This document shows, piece by piece, positions 1 through 11,175 of a stretch of DNA of 64,000 nucleotides. Position 1 is the first letter of the stretch, and the number at the start of each line of letters is the position of its first letter. The notes beneath the pieces are model-generated. The model saw only the letters and a list, made by a program, of their open reading frames with translations. It was not told the DNA's origin and ran no database searches. Source of the stretch: Archivesica marissinica (lineage: Eukaryota; Mollusca; Bivalvia; Venerida; Vesicomyidae). Location: NCBI GenBank assembly GCA_014843695.1, contig CM026404.1, forward strand, positions 87,683,917 through 87,747,916, given 5' to 3'. The position numbers and the translations under genes are program-made.

Positions 1-419
1 TATATGCCGGCTGGACATTAGGGTATTGAGGTATATGCCGGCTGGACATTAGGGTATTGAGGTATATGCCGGCTGTATATTAGGGCATTGAGGTATATGC
101 CGGCTGGACATTAGGGTATTGAGGTATATGCCGGCTGGACATTAGGGTATTGAGGTATATGCCGGCTGTATATTAGGGCATTGAGGTATATGCCGGCTGG
201 ACATTAGGGTATTGAGGTATATGCCAGCTGTATATTAGGGTATTGAGGTATATGCCGGCTGGACATTAGGGTATTGAGGTATATGCCGGCTGGACAGTAG
301 GGTATTGAGGTATATGCCGGCTGTATATTAGGGCATTGAGGTATATGCGGGCTGGACATTAGGACATTGAGGTATATGCCAGCTGGACATTAGAGCATTG
401 AGGTACATCCCGGCTGGAT
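1..419. repeat. Tandem array, 31-bp unit
   Basis: About 13 head-to-tail copies of a 31-bp unit (tatatgccggctggacatta plus gggtattgagg). Two variants alternate: ctggacattagggtattg and ctgtatattagggcattg. The left side runs off the window, and the last units near 400-419 are degenerate. Each unit contains a TTAGGG hexamer. No coding potential is seen. Confidence 0.95.
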
Positions 420-470
420 GTTTCCAGGTTTACCGTCATGTGTTTATTTCTCTCATACAATGATTTGACG

Positions 471-688
471 GTCATGATGGCGCAGTTGTAGCTCGTTCAC
501 CTCAAGTATGAGAGGCCCAGAGTTTGTGCCCAGTTGTTGTGCCATAAAGGCAAGGCACATAAAGTACACGCGCCTCTTCTCTCTCCCTCGTGGCGATGGA
601 TTCCATCAGGAATGAGATCTCGGGAGTGATTTAACTAATGGTGTAAGAACTTGTTTCGCAATCAAGCTAAAATAAATTTGTAAAAACT
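471..688 (+). mobile_element. SINE family A (tRNA-headed), copy 1
   Basis: It has a tRNA-like head with a gcgcagttg A-box remnant, then the family body (ctctccctcgtggcgatgg, attccatcaggaatgag) and the tail cgcaatcaagctaaaataaa. The B-box region is badly decayed (gaggcccagagtttgtgccc). An old, inactive copy; the family has eleven members in this window. Confidence 0.85.
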
Positions 689-878
689 ATACATAGATGT
701 CCATGGATTTAGTTATGTAATATCTACATGGATTGCTTTTTTGTCATAGCTTCATGGGTTTAATTTTTAGCAAATGCCTTTAGCCCCACTCTTTGGCTTT
801 TTTAAAAAAAAAAATGTTAATATTTTAAATAAGACTCAATGGGCGAGTTCCGTCGGATGGGCAGATCTATATAACTTA

Positions 879-930
879 GAACAACTTAACCACGCCCAGT
901 AAACAGAACAACTTAACCACGCCCAGTAAA
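879..930. repeat. 25-bp direct duplication
   Basis: Two identical 25-bp copies (gaacaacttaaccacgccca gtaaa) lie at 879-903 and 906-930, just before a SINE. The core ttaaccacgccca also occurs in the arms of the foldback element near 32118-32236. Confidence 0.7.
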
Positions 931-939
931 TGACATCAT

Positions 940-1173
940 AGTTTATACAAATTTATTTTAGCTCGATTGCGAAACAAGTTCTTAGAACTTATATTAATCA
1001 CTCTAGAGGTCTTATTCCTGATGGAATCCATCGACACGAGGAAGAGAGAAGAGGCAACGTGGAATTTAAGTGCCTTGCATAAGGAAACAATCGTAACGAC
1101 CCCAGCGGGGCTCTAACTCTGGGTCTTTCGCACCTGAAGCGAACACACTACCACTGCGCTATCACAACTTCCC
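940..1173 (-). mobile_element. SINE family A, copy 2
   Basis: Full-length reverse copy: the tail (agtttatacaaatttatttt) is at the left and the tRNA-like head (ctgcgctatcacaacttcc) at the right. It is flanked by a 12-bp target-site duplication with one mismatch: aaatgacatcat (928-939) and aaatgacgtcat (1176-1187). This supports LINE-mediated retroposition. Confidence 0.9.
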
Positions 1174-1187
1174 CGAAATGACGTCAT

Positions 1188-1939
1188 GTTGATATTTGGG
1201 TTCTGCTCCTAAGTGAAGGTAATTTCCTCCTGATATTGTCATTTAGGCATAATTTATTTTAGAACAACAGAACATAATGTTTATTAGACTTGAGCATTAC
1301 ATAGCTCATCATCATAATAACACATGTACAATTTGCATGCAATGAAAAATAATAGTCATACATACATGAAGAGTGTTTAACTGATGGTAGATATACATGT
1401 TGATTAAAATGGTTCCAATGTGAGGGTGTTACGAGAGATACTAGATAGGAAGTATCTCAGCATCTCTATTTTAATTCAATTTTATGTAGAGCAAATTAAA
1501 TTGAAATGAAATTGAAATTATCAAATGGTGTTGTACATCTGGTGGCGTACTTGTACTTTATTTAGATCAGTAAAAAATATAAAAACAAGATTTTATGCAC
1601 AGGTGTAAATCCGTGCCAAAACTCAAAATGATCACACAGCATCCGATTATTACTGCGGATACACATGAAACTTTCACACCTGGATTCTGAGCTGCTTTAC
1701 ATAGATTTGATTTGCCAAGTCGTTTACGATGTTTGTCTATTTGTATAACTGTTTTGTTTGTGTGACTGATATTTGGGTGAAAAAAATACACTGTTTTATG
1801 AAATTACATTCTGTAGAAACCTGAAATATTTTACCAAATAATTATTAGATATATAGTTTTTGTGTGGTTCATTTTATATATGTGATTTTGTATTTAGGAT
1901 AATATGTGCGATTTATATTGTGTTTAATGCATATCTTGT
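1188..1939. other. Unassigned AT-rich sequence
   Basis: AT-rich single-copy-looking DNA between a SINE and a LINE remnant. I see only short, unconvincing reading frames and no repeat shared with the rest of the window. Confidence 0.5.
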
Positions 1940-3770
1940 GTTTGCCCTCGTTCTATTTGGAAGAACATTATTAGCACATGATACTGGGGAGCTGATCAAA
2001 ATGGTCCTCCTTAGACTGTATAGAGTGCTAGTTCGTTCCAAACTTGATTATGGATTGATTGTGTATGAATCAGCCAGACAATCATATATCAAAATACATC
2101 ACCAAGGCTTACGACTTGCACTCGGAGCTTTCAGAACACCACCAATAGCTAGTTTATATGTCGAAGCAAATGAACCATCCCTTTACCTCAGAAGTGAAAA
2201 ATGATCTCTACAATACGCTTTTAAACTTAAATCAAACCCAAGAAATCCAGCGTACAAAGTTGTGTTTGATCTAAGCAATAAAACTTCCTATGAGCTAAAT
2301 AGGCTGTCCGATTAGCACTGTGGTTAGCACGCTCGCTTCTCACCAATGCAACCCAGGTTCGATCCTCGGACCGTGAAGTATGTGAGATGGTACTGTGGTT
2401 TTCTCTGGGTACTCCCGTTTCCTCCCACACGAATGACCACATTTACGCTTTCATCCGCGCCAACGAGAGTGATTAAAATAAGATTTTGTCAGAACTTGCT
2501 TCGCAATCGTAAAATAAATAAAGTTTAAAAATATGAGCCAAGGGCGATACGTCCTCTTGCGCTTCGCATCGAGGAAGCTACCGGTATTCATAGTGTAGAT
2601 TTTAACATTGACAATGTTCATGAAATTTTTATATCAGATATAGCTCCTTTTGACCTACGTTATTTTACAACTTCATGATAACCTGAATTCATATACTAAC
2701 CCGCTCATGTTTAGATCAAAATTAAATGAAGTCAGAACCATGTTTTCAGATTATACACCAATATACACAGATGGATCTAAAGCTGGCAACAAAGTTGGCT
2801 GTGCTGCAGTAAATTACATAATTCTAAATTACGACTACCTGATCATGCTTCTATATTTTCAGCAGGGGTAGAGGCTATTGATTTAGCTTTGAATTTTGCT
2901 GATGCATCACGTGGATAGAAAATTTATGATCATTTCAGATTCTTTATCTGTACTGCAATCAATAGACAACATGAACGTTAAAAACCCCTTATTTACAAAT
3001 TACTTATTAAGCACACAGATATTACATCGACTAAACATGTTATATATTGCTGGATACCAAGTCATATTGGTATTCGTGGTAATGAAATGGCTGATCAAGT
3101 GCAAAAGATGCACTTAAACTAGACTGTATAAATTCTAAAATGTACCATACACTGATGCTAGACAATCGATTCTTTCTTACCTTACTTCAAAATGGCAAAC
3201 CACTTGGAATAACATACAATTCAATAAACTTCAATTAATTAAACCAAACATTGGTAAATCACCTTCTGTTTATCACTCCAACCGTAGAGAGGAAACAGTT
3301 ATGTCACGGCTGAGACTTGGACATACCTGTTTCACACACTCATTTTTATTGAAAAGAGAGGATCCACCATGGTGTATTCCATGCCATTCCTCTATAAATG
3401 TTGAACACATTAATTCACTGTGTAGATTTAGCACTCGTTCGTCAAAAATATTATACAGTTATGACAATGAAGGAGGTTGTCAACACAGTCGATTTTAAAT
3501 ATATCGTTGCATTTTTAATAGAATCACATCTTTTCCATAAATTGTAACGTTTTACTGGTTTATATACAGTTTTACAACTGATGTTTATGGTCATTATATT
3601 TTTACATCTTGATAAATTTTGTTGCAATTGACCTTTCGTCATTACAATTTTACTACATACATGTATTTTATCTACATATATTTTTAACTATCTTGTATAC
3701 AATATACTTAACCCGGCGCGATATAGCCTAAACTGTGCTGATGCGCCGTTAAACCAAATACTCACTCACC
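1940..3770 (+). pseudogene. Decayed non-LTR retrotransposon (RT C-terminus, RNase H, 3' tail)
   Basis: A 5'-truncated LINE with frameshifts and stops. In order: the post-catalytic RT region (about 1975-2280, with SKLDYG and HHQGLRLALGAFRTPP); continuation after a nested SINE (2532-2690, YEPRAIRPLALRIEEATG); an RNase H domain (2750-3110) with YTDGSKAG, an SDSLSVLQS block and, in another frame, WIPSHIGIRGNEMADQ; then MSRLRLGHT..THSFLLKREDPPWCIPC (3301-3400), a cysteine motif typical of I/Jockey-group ORF2 ends. The 3' UTR ends gcgccgttaaaccaaatact cactcacc at 3770. An RNase H domain behind the RT points to the I superfamily (I or Nimb-like) or a Jockey relative. The catalytic RT core is absent, so it is dead. 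Confidence 0.85.
2302..2528 (+). mobile_element. SINE family B, copy 1, nested in the LINE
   Basis: It starts ggctgtccgattagcactgtgg (A box), has the B box ggttcgatcc, a body with the family's tactcccgtttcctcccaca block and ends aataaataaagtttaaa. The flanks are 2289-2297 tatgagcta and 2532-2540 tatgagcca, a target-site duplication. The LINE reading frame stops at Tyr-Glu before the SINE and resumes at Tyr-Glu-Pro after it, so the insertion is precise. Confidence 0.92.
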
Positions 3771-4023
3771 ACCACTTCCATAAAACAGTGGTGGTAAAGC
3801 GTGTGTCCCTTATTGCAAGATCGAAGACCAGAAGATCGTACACTGCTGCTGCGAGATGTGCCCCGACCATGCCATGAGGAGATCGACCAGACCATTAACG
3901 TATATAGAGTGTTTAGCTTATATACCGTCTATGTAAATGTGATGAGCTGAGTGGTTAGAAGTCACTCACTTGAGTGCCAGGATGATGTAGCATCGGTATA
4001 CATGCAGTTACTTTTCTTTTTTA

Positions 4024-4217
4024 GCAACTTATATTAATCACTCTCGTTGGCGCGGATGAAAGTGTAAATTTGGTCATTCTTGTGGAAACCGGAGTACCCG
4101 GAGAAAACCACCTGTCCGATCTCGCGATCACCATACCATCTCACATATTTCCCAGTCCGAGGATCGAACCCGGGTTGCATTGATGAGAAGCGATTGCGCT
4201 AACAACTGCACTAATCG
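4024..4217 (-). mobile_element. SINE family B, copy 2
   Basis: Reverse copy containing ggaaaccggagtacccggag, the inverted B box (ggatcgaacccgggttgca) and a decayed A-box end. The 3' tail is cut at acttatattaatcactctcg. Confidence 0.88.
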
Positions 4218-4428
4218 TACTTAATGGAGCTGCTTGTGTCTGTACTTCATAAACCAGCCTTGGAACTATAGTAAATGGCTAGAGAAGTTTATCACTATTC
4301 CACTGCTTTGACTGTATTTAGTTTAGTAGATTTATTGGCTGACTTTTGTTATTAGATTGTGTCCATCCATCCATTCATTCGTCAACACATGCCGTGTATA
4401 TTTGTCATTGGCTTTTGTTCAAACTGGA

Positions 4429-4675
4429 CAGATCTGTTGTCCAGTGGTAACACGCTGGACTCGTAATCCAGGGATCGCAGGTTCGATCCCCCATCTGACC
4501 CTAATAAAATTAACAGTCTTTCAGATGGGACATTAAACCGAGGGCTTGTGTCGGTGCTGTACGCTTGTGTCTGTATCATTGCACTATCCTCCAAAAATCT
4601 AAAATGACTAATCTCTTCAGGAGGCGTTGCTCATATGGGCAACCGGTAGCGACGATAAATAAACGTAAAACACAC
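4429..4675 (+). mobile_element. SINE family C (tRNA-Thr-like head), copy 1
   Basis: The head folds as a tRNA-like anticodon arm: stem CTGGA/TCCAG around a 7-nt loop CTCGTAA, anticodon CGT (Thr type; most copies have CTGGTAA, anticodon GGT). The B box is GGTTCGATCCC. The body has tctttcagatgggacattaa and ends cgacgataaataaacgtaaa. It lacks about 45 bp of mid-body present in other copies. Confidence 0.9.
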
Positions 4676-4702
4676 TCAAACTGGATCACAAGTTAAATAA
4701 TA

Positions 4703-5168
4703 TGATGAATGCCTGGTTTCCTTAGATAATATAGGTCACTAGGTCGAATTGCAGAACAAACTATAGTAGGGATGAAAGCCTGGTTCCCTTAGATAATATA
4801 GGTCGAATTGCAGAACAAACTAGTAGGGATGAAAGCCTGGTTCCCTTAGATAATATAGTTCATTAGGTCGAATTGCAGAACAAACTATAGTAGGGATGAA
4901 GGCCTGGTTCCCTTAGATAATATAGGTCACTAGGTCGAATTGCAGAACAAACTATAGTAGGGATGAAAGCCTGGTTCCCTTAGATAATATGTCATTAGGT
5001 CGAATTGCAGAACAAACTATAGTAGGGATGAAAGCCTGGTTCCCTTAGATAATATAGGTCATTAGGTCGAATTGCAGAACAAACTATAGTAGGGATGAAA
5101 GCCTGGTTCCCTTAGATAATATAGGTCATTAGGTCGAATTGCAGAACAAACTATAGTAGGGATGAAAG
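4703..5168. repeat. Tandem array, 67-bp unit
   Basis: About seven copies of a 67-bp unit beginning gatgaaagcctggttccctt and ending gaacaaactatagtagg. Copies differ by short deletions (loss of gtcattag or of tata). Confidence 0.93.
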
Positions 5169-5442
5169 AAGAAAATTGGAGTGTTTCACAATGTACGCAT
5201 AATTATTTAGTTGAGCATATTGTGTATATTTTCAATTTATAGGAAGTTGTGCTTGTTTTATTTTAATTAACTATCTAGTCATGTTTGTAGATGTTGTTCA
5301 ATGTACATTGTTAGATGTATATATGTATGTTTCTACATTGCATTATGAAAGACATTTTAAACTATGTGTATTTTATTACTCGAAGATGATGAAAATTTGA
5401 TTAAATAGCCTGTTACTGAGTTGAAATGTATGCTTTATAACA

Positions 5443-5642
5443 GTCCGCCTCCGTGGTCGAGTGGTTACGGTCGCTGACTTGTATACCACTGTAACCTATC
5501 ATCACTGATGGTCACGGGTTCGAGCCCCGCTCAGGTCGTGTCTCATTTATATGAACAAGTTGGCAGTTTCTTATGGAGGTTGGTGCACCCAAGTACTGGT
5601 TAACCGTTGGAGCCTGCCCAGGAAAGGTGTTGTTAAGTAAAC
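5443..5642 (+). mobile_element. SINE family D (Ser/Leu-type tRNA head), copy 1
   Basis: The head is cctccgtggtcgagtggtta (A box) with an extended variable region and the B box gggttcgagcccc. The body has ggcagtttcttatggaggtt and gtactggttaaccg. It is cut after gttgttaagtaaac, so it lacks the family tail seen in the copy ending at 63262. Confidence 0.85.
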
Positions 5643-5781
5643 TGCCAGCCGGAGATACAGCTCGAAATGGTGCTGATGCATAGGATTCACATGCAGCTCG
5701 CAATGTCGAACGTAGATGTCAAATTTTCTTTGCGTGCATCTAATTCAAGGTCAAGTCGGTACTCATTTGCTTATTTACGAG

Positions 5782-6526
5782 TACGGTCAAACCTGTCTAA
5801 GCAGCCAGCCAAGGAAATCACAGAAAGTGGCTGCCTAGCACAGGTGGCAGCTTAATAGAAGTCAAATGTAGAAAACAACAGGTTTGCTGCTCAATGGAGG
5901 AGACCACTAGCACAGGTTTGCTGCTCAATGGAGGAGACCACTAACACAGATTTGCTGCTCAATGGAGGAGACCACTAACACAGGTTTGCTACTCAATGGA
6001 GGTGACCACTAACAGGTTTGCTGCTCAATGGAGGAGACCACTAACAGGTTTGCTACTCAATGGAGGTGACCACTAACACAGGTTTGCTGCTCAATGGAGA
6101 CGACCACTAACACAGGTTGGCTGCTCAATGGAGACCACTAACACAGGTTTGCTGCTCAATGGAGGAGACCACTAACACAGGTTGGCTGCTCAATGGAGAC
6201 CACTAACACAGGTTTGCTGCTCAATGGAGGAGACCACTAACACAGGTTTGCTGCTCAATGGAGGTGACCACTAACACAGGTTTGCTGCTCAATGGAGGAG
6301 ACCACTAACACAGGTTTGCTGCTCAATGGAGGAGACCACTAGCACAGGTTTGCTGCTCAATGGAGGAGACCACTAACACAGGTTTGCTGCTCAATGGAGA
6401 CCACTAACACAGGTTTGCTGCTCAATGGAGGAGACCACTAACACAGGTGTGCTGCTCGATGGAGGTGACCACTAACACAGGTTTGCTGCTCGATGGAGGT
6501 GACCACTAACACAAGTTTGACTGTAT
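5782..6526. mobile_element. MITE with terminal inverted repeats, swollen by an internal tandem array
   Basis: The left end tacggtcaaacctgtctaag and right end acaagtttgactgta are inverted repeats next to TA-rich flanks. A compact relative lies at 53485-53665 (tacagtcaaacctgtc to gcaggtttggctgta). Both share the internal text gcagccagccaagg and agaaagtggctgc. This copy is 745 bp against about 180 bp because the 34-bp segment near its right end has been amplified. Confidence 0.8.
5875..6515. repeat. Tandem array, 34-bp unit, inside the MITE
   Basis: About 19 units of acaggtttgctgctcaatgg aggagaccactaac, with variants lacking gag or reading aggtgacc. The unit matches the single-copy text ggttggctgcttaatggagg tgacca near the right end of the short MITE copy at 53620-53650. 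Confidence 0.93.
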
Positions 6527-6663
6527 ATCATGGCCACATAGATAATGGATAGTAAGCAATACCAGGTTACGTTCCTTGCTATTAGGTCTGTATACACTAT
6601 GCCGGGTTTCACAACCACTTTAATAATACGGCATATGTTAGATATTGTATACTGTATATGGTA

Positions 6664-6940
6664 TGAACAGATTTGCCTGGTCAGTCAAATAAATATTTTA
6701 ACACCGAGACTATTAATTTGGCCGTATTGAGTTTCTGATCATAGCCTGGCAACAGGCATCGATATATTTTGCCTAGTCAGTCAAATAAATATATATTTAA
6801 CACCGATACTATTAATTGGGCCGTATTGAGTTTCTGATCATAGAATGGGAACAGACGTCCATATATTTTGCCTGGTCAGTCAAATAAATATATCTTAACA
6901 CCGAGACTATTAATTGGGCGTATTGAGTTTCTGATCATGT
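6664..6940. repeat. Imperfect tandem repeat, about 97-bp unit
   Basis: Nearly three copies marked by tttgcctggtcagtcaaat starting at 6672, 6768 and 6867 (periods 96 and 99), each followed by taacaccgagactattaatt and gagtttctgatcat. Confidence 0.85.
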
Positions 6941-7436
6941 CATTTTGCCAGAAGTTAAAAACTGAACAATTGACAGACTGGAACCCGGGCTAACATAACC
7001 CTTGTGAAATGATGTTACTATTAAATAAAGATAACGATTACAACAGTGCTCAAATACTCACAAATAGTGGAGTTGAACTTGTTACAACATCAATGATAGC
7101 ACAGTCTAGTATATTATCTATATACGGTCTGACCCATGCCGGGGACCTAGTCTTCAGATAACATACTGTATGTACATATTGAGTGAAGGTACAGTGTGGG
7201 AAATAACACGAGTGTGCATAAGGAATACGCACGTGGCATACATATGTATACCCTAACACCGGTATTTAAATACAGATGTGAAATGGCTACCGGAAGCGGA
7301 AGTTCTTTATTTTGGTAGTTGTAGCAGATTATTAGAACAACAATGATGGATGAACAGGTAACAGCTTCGTATGTACATAAACGAAGTAGAACGTAATTCG
7401 TGATAAATAACAGTTTTATGCCGTCTGTGAGGACAG
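6941..7436. other. Unassigned sequence
   Basis: No convincing coding, RNA or dispersed-repeat signal. Minus-strand reading frames here run into the neighbouring SINE and are judged random. Confidence 0.4.
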
Positions 7437-7454
7437 TGTAATACACCCTAATGT

Positions 7455-7722
7455 GTGTTTTACGTTTATTTATCGTCGCTACCGGTTGCCCATATGAGCG
7501 ACGCCTCATGAAGAGATTAGTCATTTTAGAGTTTTGGAGGATAGTGCAATGATACAGACAGAGACCCATTCCAGAGTATCCTCTGGTTCTTTTACGTGCA
7601 CGAGTCCTCGATTTAACGTCCCATCTGACAGACTGTTAATTTTATTATGGTCAGACGGGGTATCGAACCTGCGATCCCTGGATTACCAGTCCAGCGTGTT
7701 ACCACTGGACTACAGATCCGCC
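7455..7722 (-). mobile_element. SINE family C, copy 2, with perfect 18-bp target duplication
   Basis: Full-length reverse copy from tail (gtgttttacgtttatttatc) to head (ggactacagatccg). It is flanked by identical 18-bp repeats tgtaatacaccctaatgt at 7437-7454 and 7723-7740. The uncorrupted duplication suggests a recent insertion. Confidence 0.95.
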
Positions 7723-7745
7723 TGTAATACACCCTAATGTCTGGC

Positions 7746-7879
7746 CAGGTTATAAAACGTTTTCTCCAATATCAAACCCAGTATCAAGTTTCTGATTGGT
7801 TCAGTTGCCAGTAACATTCAGAATCAACCAATCAAATCACTTGAACATGAGATTTGAGAAAAGTTTTATAAACTTGGGC
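7746..7879. mobile_element. Small MITE (family N), copy 1
   Basis: About 134 bp with imperfect inverted ends, aggttataaaacgttttctc and gagaaaagttttataaactt. The centre carries gattggttcag and gaatcaaccaatc in inverted order. Related copies lie at 9461-9596 and 45751-45888. Confidence 0.75.
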
Positions 7880-8754
7880 TGTTATGTATTTATTTACAAG
7901 TTGGTATGGTCACGATTGCGATGCTTGTATCGTAACATGCAGCTGGATGATCTGGCGCATGGATATGATTTCCTTAATTATGCCAGCCTCATTACATGAT
8001 ATTACCCATAATACCCATTGAAAAAGCGGAAGATAGATAGATAGAAAAACCGCCGAGGATCCGGCAGTATTTGAAGGATTATTCCGCAGATATCCTTGTA
8101 TCCCAATATAGTTATTTATAGAAGCATGTCAGCCATTTAACCATTTAATGGTGGTGGAGAGAGGGAGACAGAAATAGAACAACCCACACCGTTGTGATAC
8201 CGATATACGAACTCAAGGGTTCGTGTATATATTGAAATGAGTATGTGACCCATCAAAATATAATAAAATATGCAATCATATGTATAAAAGTATTGGTCGA
8301 AGTCATCGTATAAATTGATTAGAGGAAAGGTTCACGTTCACGTATTGTTATCAACCCTTGTAGTAGATCGAAATAAGACAACTTATTATGTTCCTAATTC
8401 CAAAATGGCTAACACGGAGGCCATTATGAAAGTATCCTCTGTGTTCTAGAGGGTGATACGGAACACCTTGTTACGCGGACAGTATTCCGGAATATTAGAT
8501 CCAAGTACAGGAAGATACTAGCGGTATATTTCATATTAAAAGTGGACTGGGTGCATGCCCTCCTACGAGATCCCGTTTATACTGCGATTAAGACAACTGC
8601 AACTGATCTAAAGATGAGTGATGGCTACGATAAAGAGGAGGCGTGGACATACGCCATTAATCAGAGAGAAAGTACTTGTTCGCAACTGTTCTGAAACAAT
8701 TCGTAAGTTTTACTGGTTACTGTTTACATCTTTCATTATGATATTTCATGTTTT
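7880..8754. other. Unassigned sequence with short GATA repeat
   Basis: Contains a short agatagatagatag run near 8032-8045. I see no supported gene. The right part may be the 3' untranslated end of a LINE (next entry). Confidence 0.4.
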
Positions 8755-8848
8755 AATTTGTTGAGGGCCTCATGGTAGATTGACTTAATTGTTCAAATTA
8801 GTTCTCTCGTTAAATAAAGTATTTATTATTATTATTATTATTATTATT
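8755..8848 (+). mobile_element. Possible LINE 3' end with (ATT)n tail
   Basis: The text gggcctcatggtagattgac is followed by ttaaataaagtatttatt and an ATT microsatellite (about 8820-8848). LINE copies often end in such an AATAAA-like signal and simple repeat. No coding part is recognisable, so this is a weak call. Confidence 0.35.
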
Positions 8849-9056
8849 TTTACATTGTATATACAATATTTTTTTACATGACAGTTAGAAAATCCAAATA
8901 TTTCATTGTCCGTCAACATTACAGTTAATTACAGTATATGAAGTGTGACTTTGCATCATGCCCTATGCGATATTTGAAAACAGGTTGGTTGTGTCTTTAA
9001 ATATCTAATGTCGACTTGGTCTTACCACATTATGTACAGGATATAAGCCGAAAACC

Positions 9057-9130
9057 ATCCAATATGTAAAATAGTGAACTGTGTGAGGGGCGGAACGCCG
9101 AAAACAGTACCAGTATTTTACATATTGGAT
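9057..9130. repeat. Perfect 17-bp inverted repeat (hairpin)
   Basis: The arms atccaatatgtaaaata (9057-9073) and tattttacatattggat (9114-9130) are exact reverse complements around a 40-bp spacer. It could be the core of a MITE; the only copy I see. Confidence 0.8.
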
Positions 9131-9460
9131 CCGTTTGAGGATTTTATATTACTTAAAACACACACCTAAATAACACGATCCTTATAATTAAAATTGTTAA
9201 TTTCGTGCATGTACGCGTAGTAATTAATTAAAAAAACTGACATTTTGACACAAGTCCAATACTAATAATAATGGACTGCAAGTACAAAGGTATGACGTCA
9301 CGACTGCTGAAACTATGATGATTTTCAATAAAGTGGACCGACATTATCTTAAGAAATATTTATATACATGAATAATATCCAACGTCCTTATTTTTGTTCG
9401 AATTTCACCCAGATAAAAATAATCTTCTTCATATGACTAATGGTATAAACGCCATGGTGG
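9131..9460. other. Unassigned AT-rich sequence
   Basis: No coding or repeat signal recognised. Confidence 0.4.
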
Positions 9461-9596
9461 TCAAGGTTATAACACTTTTCTCAGATCTCAAACTCAAGCT
9501 CAAATCATTTGATTGGTTGACTCTGAGTTTTACTGCCAGCTGAACCAATCAAAAGCAAGAGACTGAGTTTGAGATAGGAGTGTTATAACCTCGAGG
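9461..9596. mobile_element. MITE family N, copy 2
   Basis: The ends caaggttataacacttttct and gagtgttataacctcg are inverted. Inside lie cagatctcaaactcaagctc and its counterpart gactgagtttgagatagg. The best preserved of the three copies. Confidence 0.82.
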
Positions 9597-9641
9597 CCTG
9601 ATCTGCAATTAACTAGTATGAAATGATGCGCACAACTTTTA

Positions 9642-9878
9642 ATACTGTATTTATTTTACAACGATTGCGAAGCAAGTTTTAACAACTTATATTAATCACT
9701 CTCGTTGGCTCGGATGAACGCGTATATGTGGTCATTCATGTGGGAGGAAACCGGAGTACCCGGATAATACCAATCTGTCCGATCTGCCGACCACCGTACC
9801 ATCTCACATACTTCCTGGTCCGAGGATTGAACCCGGGTTGCATTGGTGAGAAGCGAGCGCGCTAACCACTGCCATAAT
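9642..9878 (-). mobile_element. SINE family B, copy 3
   Basis: Full-length reverse copy with tail (tatttattttacaacgattg), body (ggaaaccggagtacccggat) and head (gcgcgctaaccactgccata). The 11-bp direct flanks cgcacaacttt are at 9629-9639 and 9879-9889. Confidence 0.92.
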
Positions 9879-9978
9879 CGCACAACTTTATAAATAAGAA
9901 TAACAATTGCACTCAATTCGGTGGTCGAGGAGTCGTTGACTATATAACATTTGCCCCGCACCGCTATAAATACCTCAC

Positions 9979-10268
9979 AGACGGATATGTAGCCCAGTGG
10001 TAACACGCTGGACTGGTAATCCAGCCATCGCAGGTTCGATCCCCTGTCTGACCCTAATAAAATTAAGTCTTTCAGATGGGACATTAAACAGAGATCTCGT
10101 GTCGGTGCTGTACACCGTGTACATTAAAGAACCAGAGGAGACTCTGGAACGGGTCTCGGTCTGTATCATTGTACTATCCTCCAAAAATATAAAAATGACT
10201 AATCTCTTCAGGAAGAGTCGCTCATGTGGGCAACCAGTAGCGACGATAACTAAACGTAAAAACACACG
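9979..10268 (+). mobile_element. SINE family C, copy 3
   Basis: Full-length. The head is agacggatatgtagcccagtgg with anticodon arm CTGGA-CTGGTAA-TCCAG. It has the body taaagaaccagaggagactc and the tail cgacgataactaaacgtaaa. Confidence 0.93.
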
Positions 10269-10279
10269 CTGTAAATCCG

Positions 10280-10405
10280 AATACCCCTGGGGTGCAAATT
10301 CTTTCATGTGAGGAAGAAATCCAGATTACTTGCGGAAGGTCGGTGGTTCTACCTGGAGTACTACTCGGATAATTGTCCTGGGTCTTCTTTCACCAATAAC
10401 AACTT
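10280..10405 (+). mobile_element. SINE family E fragment, copy 1
   Basis: Body only: ttctttcatgtgaggaagaa, gaaggtcggtggttctacc, then gggtcttctttcaccaataa. The head is lost at the junction with the SINE C tail. Confidence 0.75.
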
Positions 10406-10583
10406 GAAGAAATATTTGATTAGCACAGGTCAACTGGTTGCATAAACAACACTGCTGCTATTATAATTTGAAATCAAAATTCGCTCAGCCTTTAAACATT
10501 AAGTACCTGGCTGCTTTCATCAAAATGTGCCCACATCTTTATAACATAACGTTTCATGGAAGTCGTGCTAGCACAGTTTGGTG

Positions 10584-10783
10584 GATGTCGTAATAGCGCA
10601 GTGGTAGCGCGTCCAGCTGTAGCCGTTACGAGTATGTCCGTAGGCAAGGTATTTACATTCTACATGCCTCTTCTCTCTCCCTCGTGGCGATGGATTCCAT
10701 CAGGACTGAGGTCTCGAGAGTGATTGATATAAGTTGTAAGAACTTGCTTCGCCATCGAACTAAACTAAATTTGCATAAACTAA
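10584..10783 (+). mobile_element. SINE family A, copy 3 (deleted head)
   Basis: It begins gatgtcgtaatagcgcagtgg but lacks the anticodon and B-box part: the text jumps from gcgcgtcc to agctgtagccgttac. Body and tail are intact. Confidence 0.87.
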
Positions 10784-10811
10784 AACATGAAGTTTGCACA
10801 TCGGAGGCATG

Positions 10812-11175
10812 CGAGCTTTGGTCCTTCACCTAGCTTTGGTCCCTCACCTAGCTTTGGTCCCTCACCTAGCTGTGGTCCCTCACTAGCGTTGGTCCCTCAC
10901 TAGCGTTGGTCCCTTCCTCACTAGCTCTGGTCCCTCACTCCCTCACTAGCGTTGGTCCTTCACTAGCTTTGGTCCCTCACCTAGCTTTGGTCCCTCACTA
11001 GCTTTGGTCCATCACTAGCTTTGGTCCCTTCCTCACTAGCTCTGGCCCCTCACTCCCTCACTAGCTTTGGTCCTTCACTAGCTTTGGTCCCTCACTCCCT
11101 CACTAGCTTTGGTCCCTCACTAGCTTTGGTCCCTCACTCCCTCACTAACTTTGGTTTCTCACCTAGCTTTGGTCC
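10812..11175. repeat. Tandem array of short units around tagctttggtccctcac
   Basis: Units of about 17-19 bp (tagctttggtccctcac) are interspersed with longer forms containing cttcctcactagctctgg or an extra cactcc. The array runs directly into the N gap, so its true length is unknown. A plus-strand ORF through here exists only because the unit lacks stops. Confidence 0.9.

Noticed and set aside
1..419. Interstitial telomere sequence
   Set aside because: TTAGGG occurs once per 31-bp unit and not in tandem hexamers. Most likely coincidence.
4429..4500. Genuine tRNA-Thr gene
   Set aside because: The cloverleaf-like head is followed by a conserved SINE body and is repeated in twelve copies, so these are SINE promoters; acceptor stems do not pair as in a functional tRNA.
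7147..7569. 140-codon minus-strand frame
   Set aside because: It crosses a SINE C insertion and its target duplication, so it cannot be an ancient gene; composition looks random.
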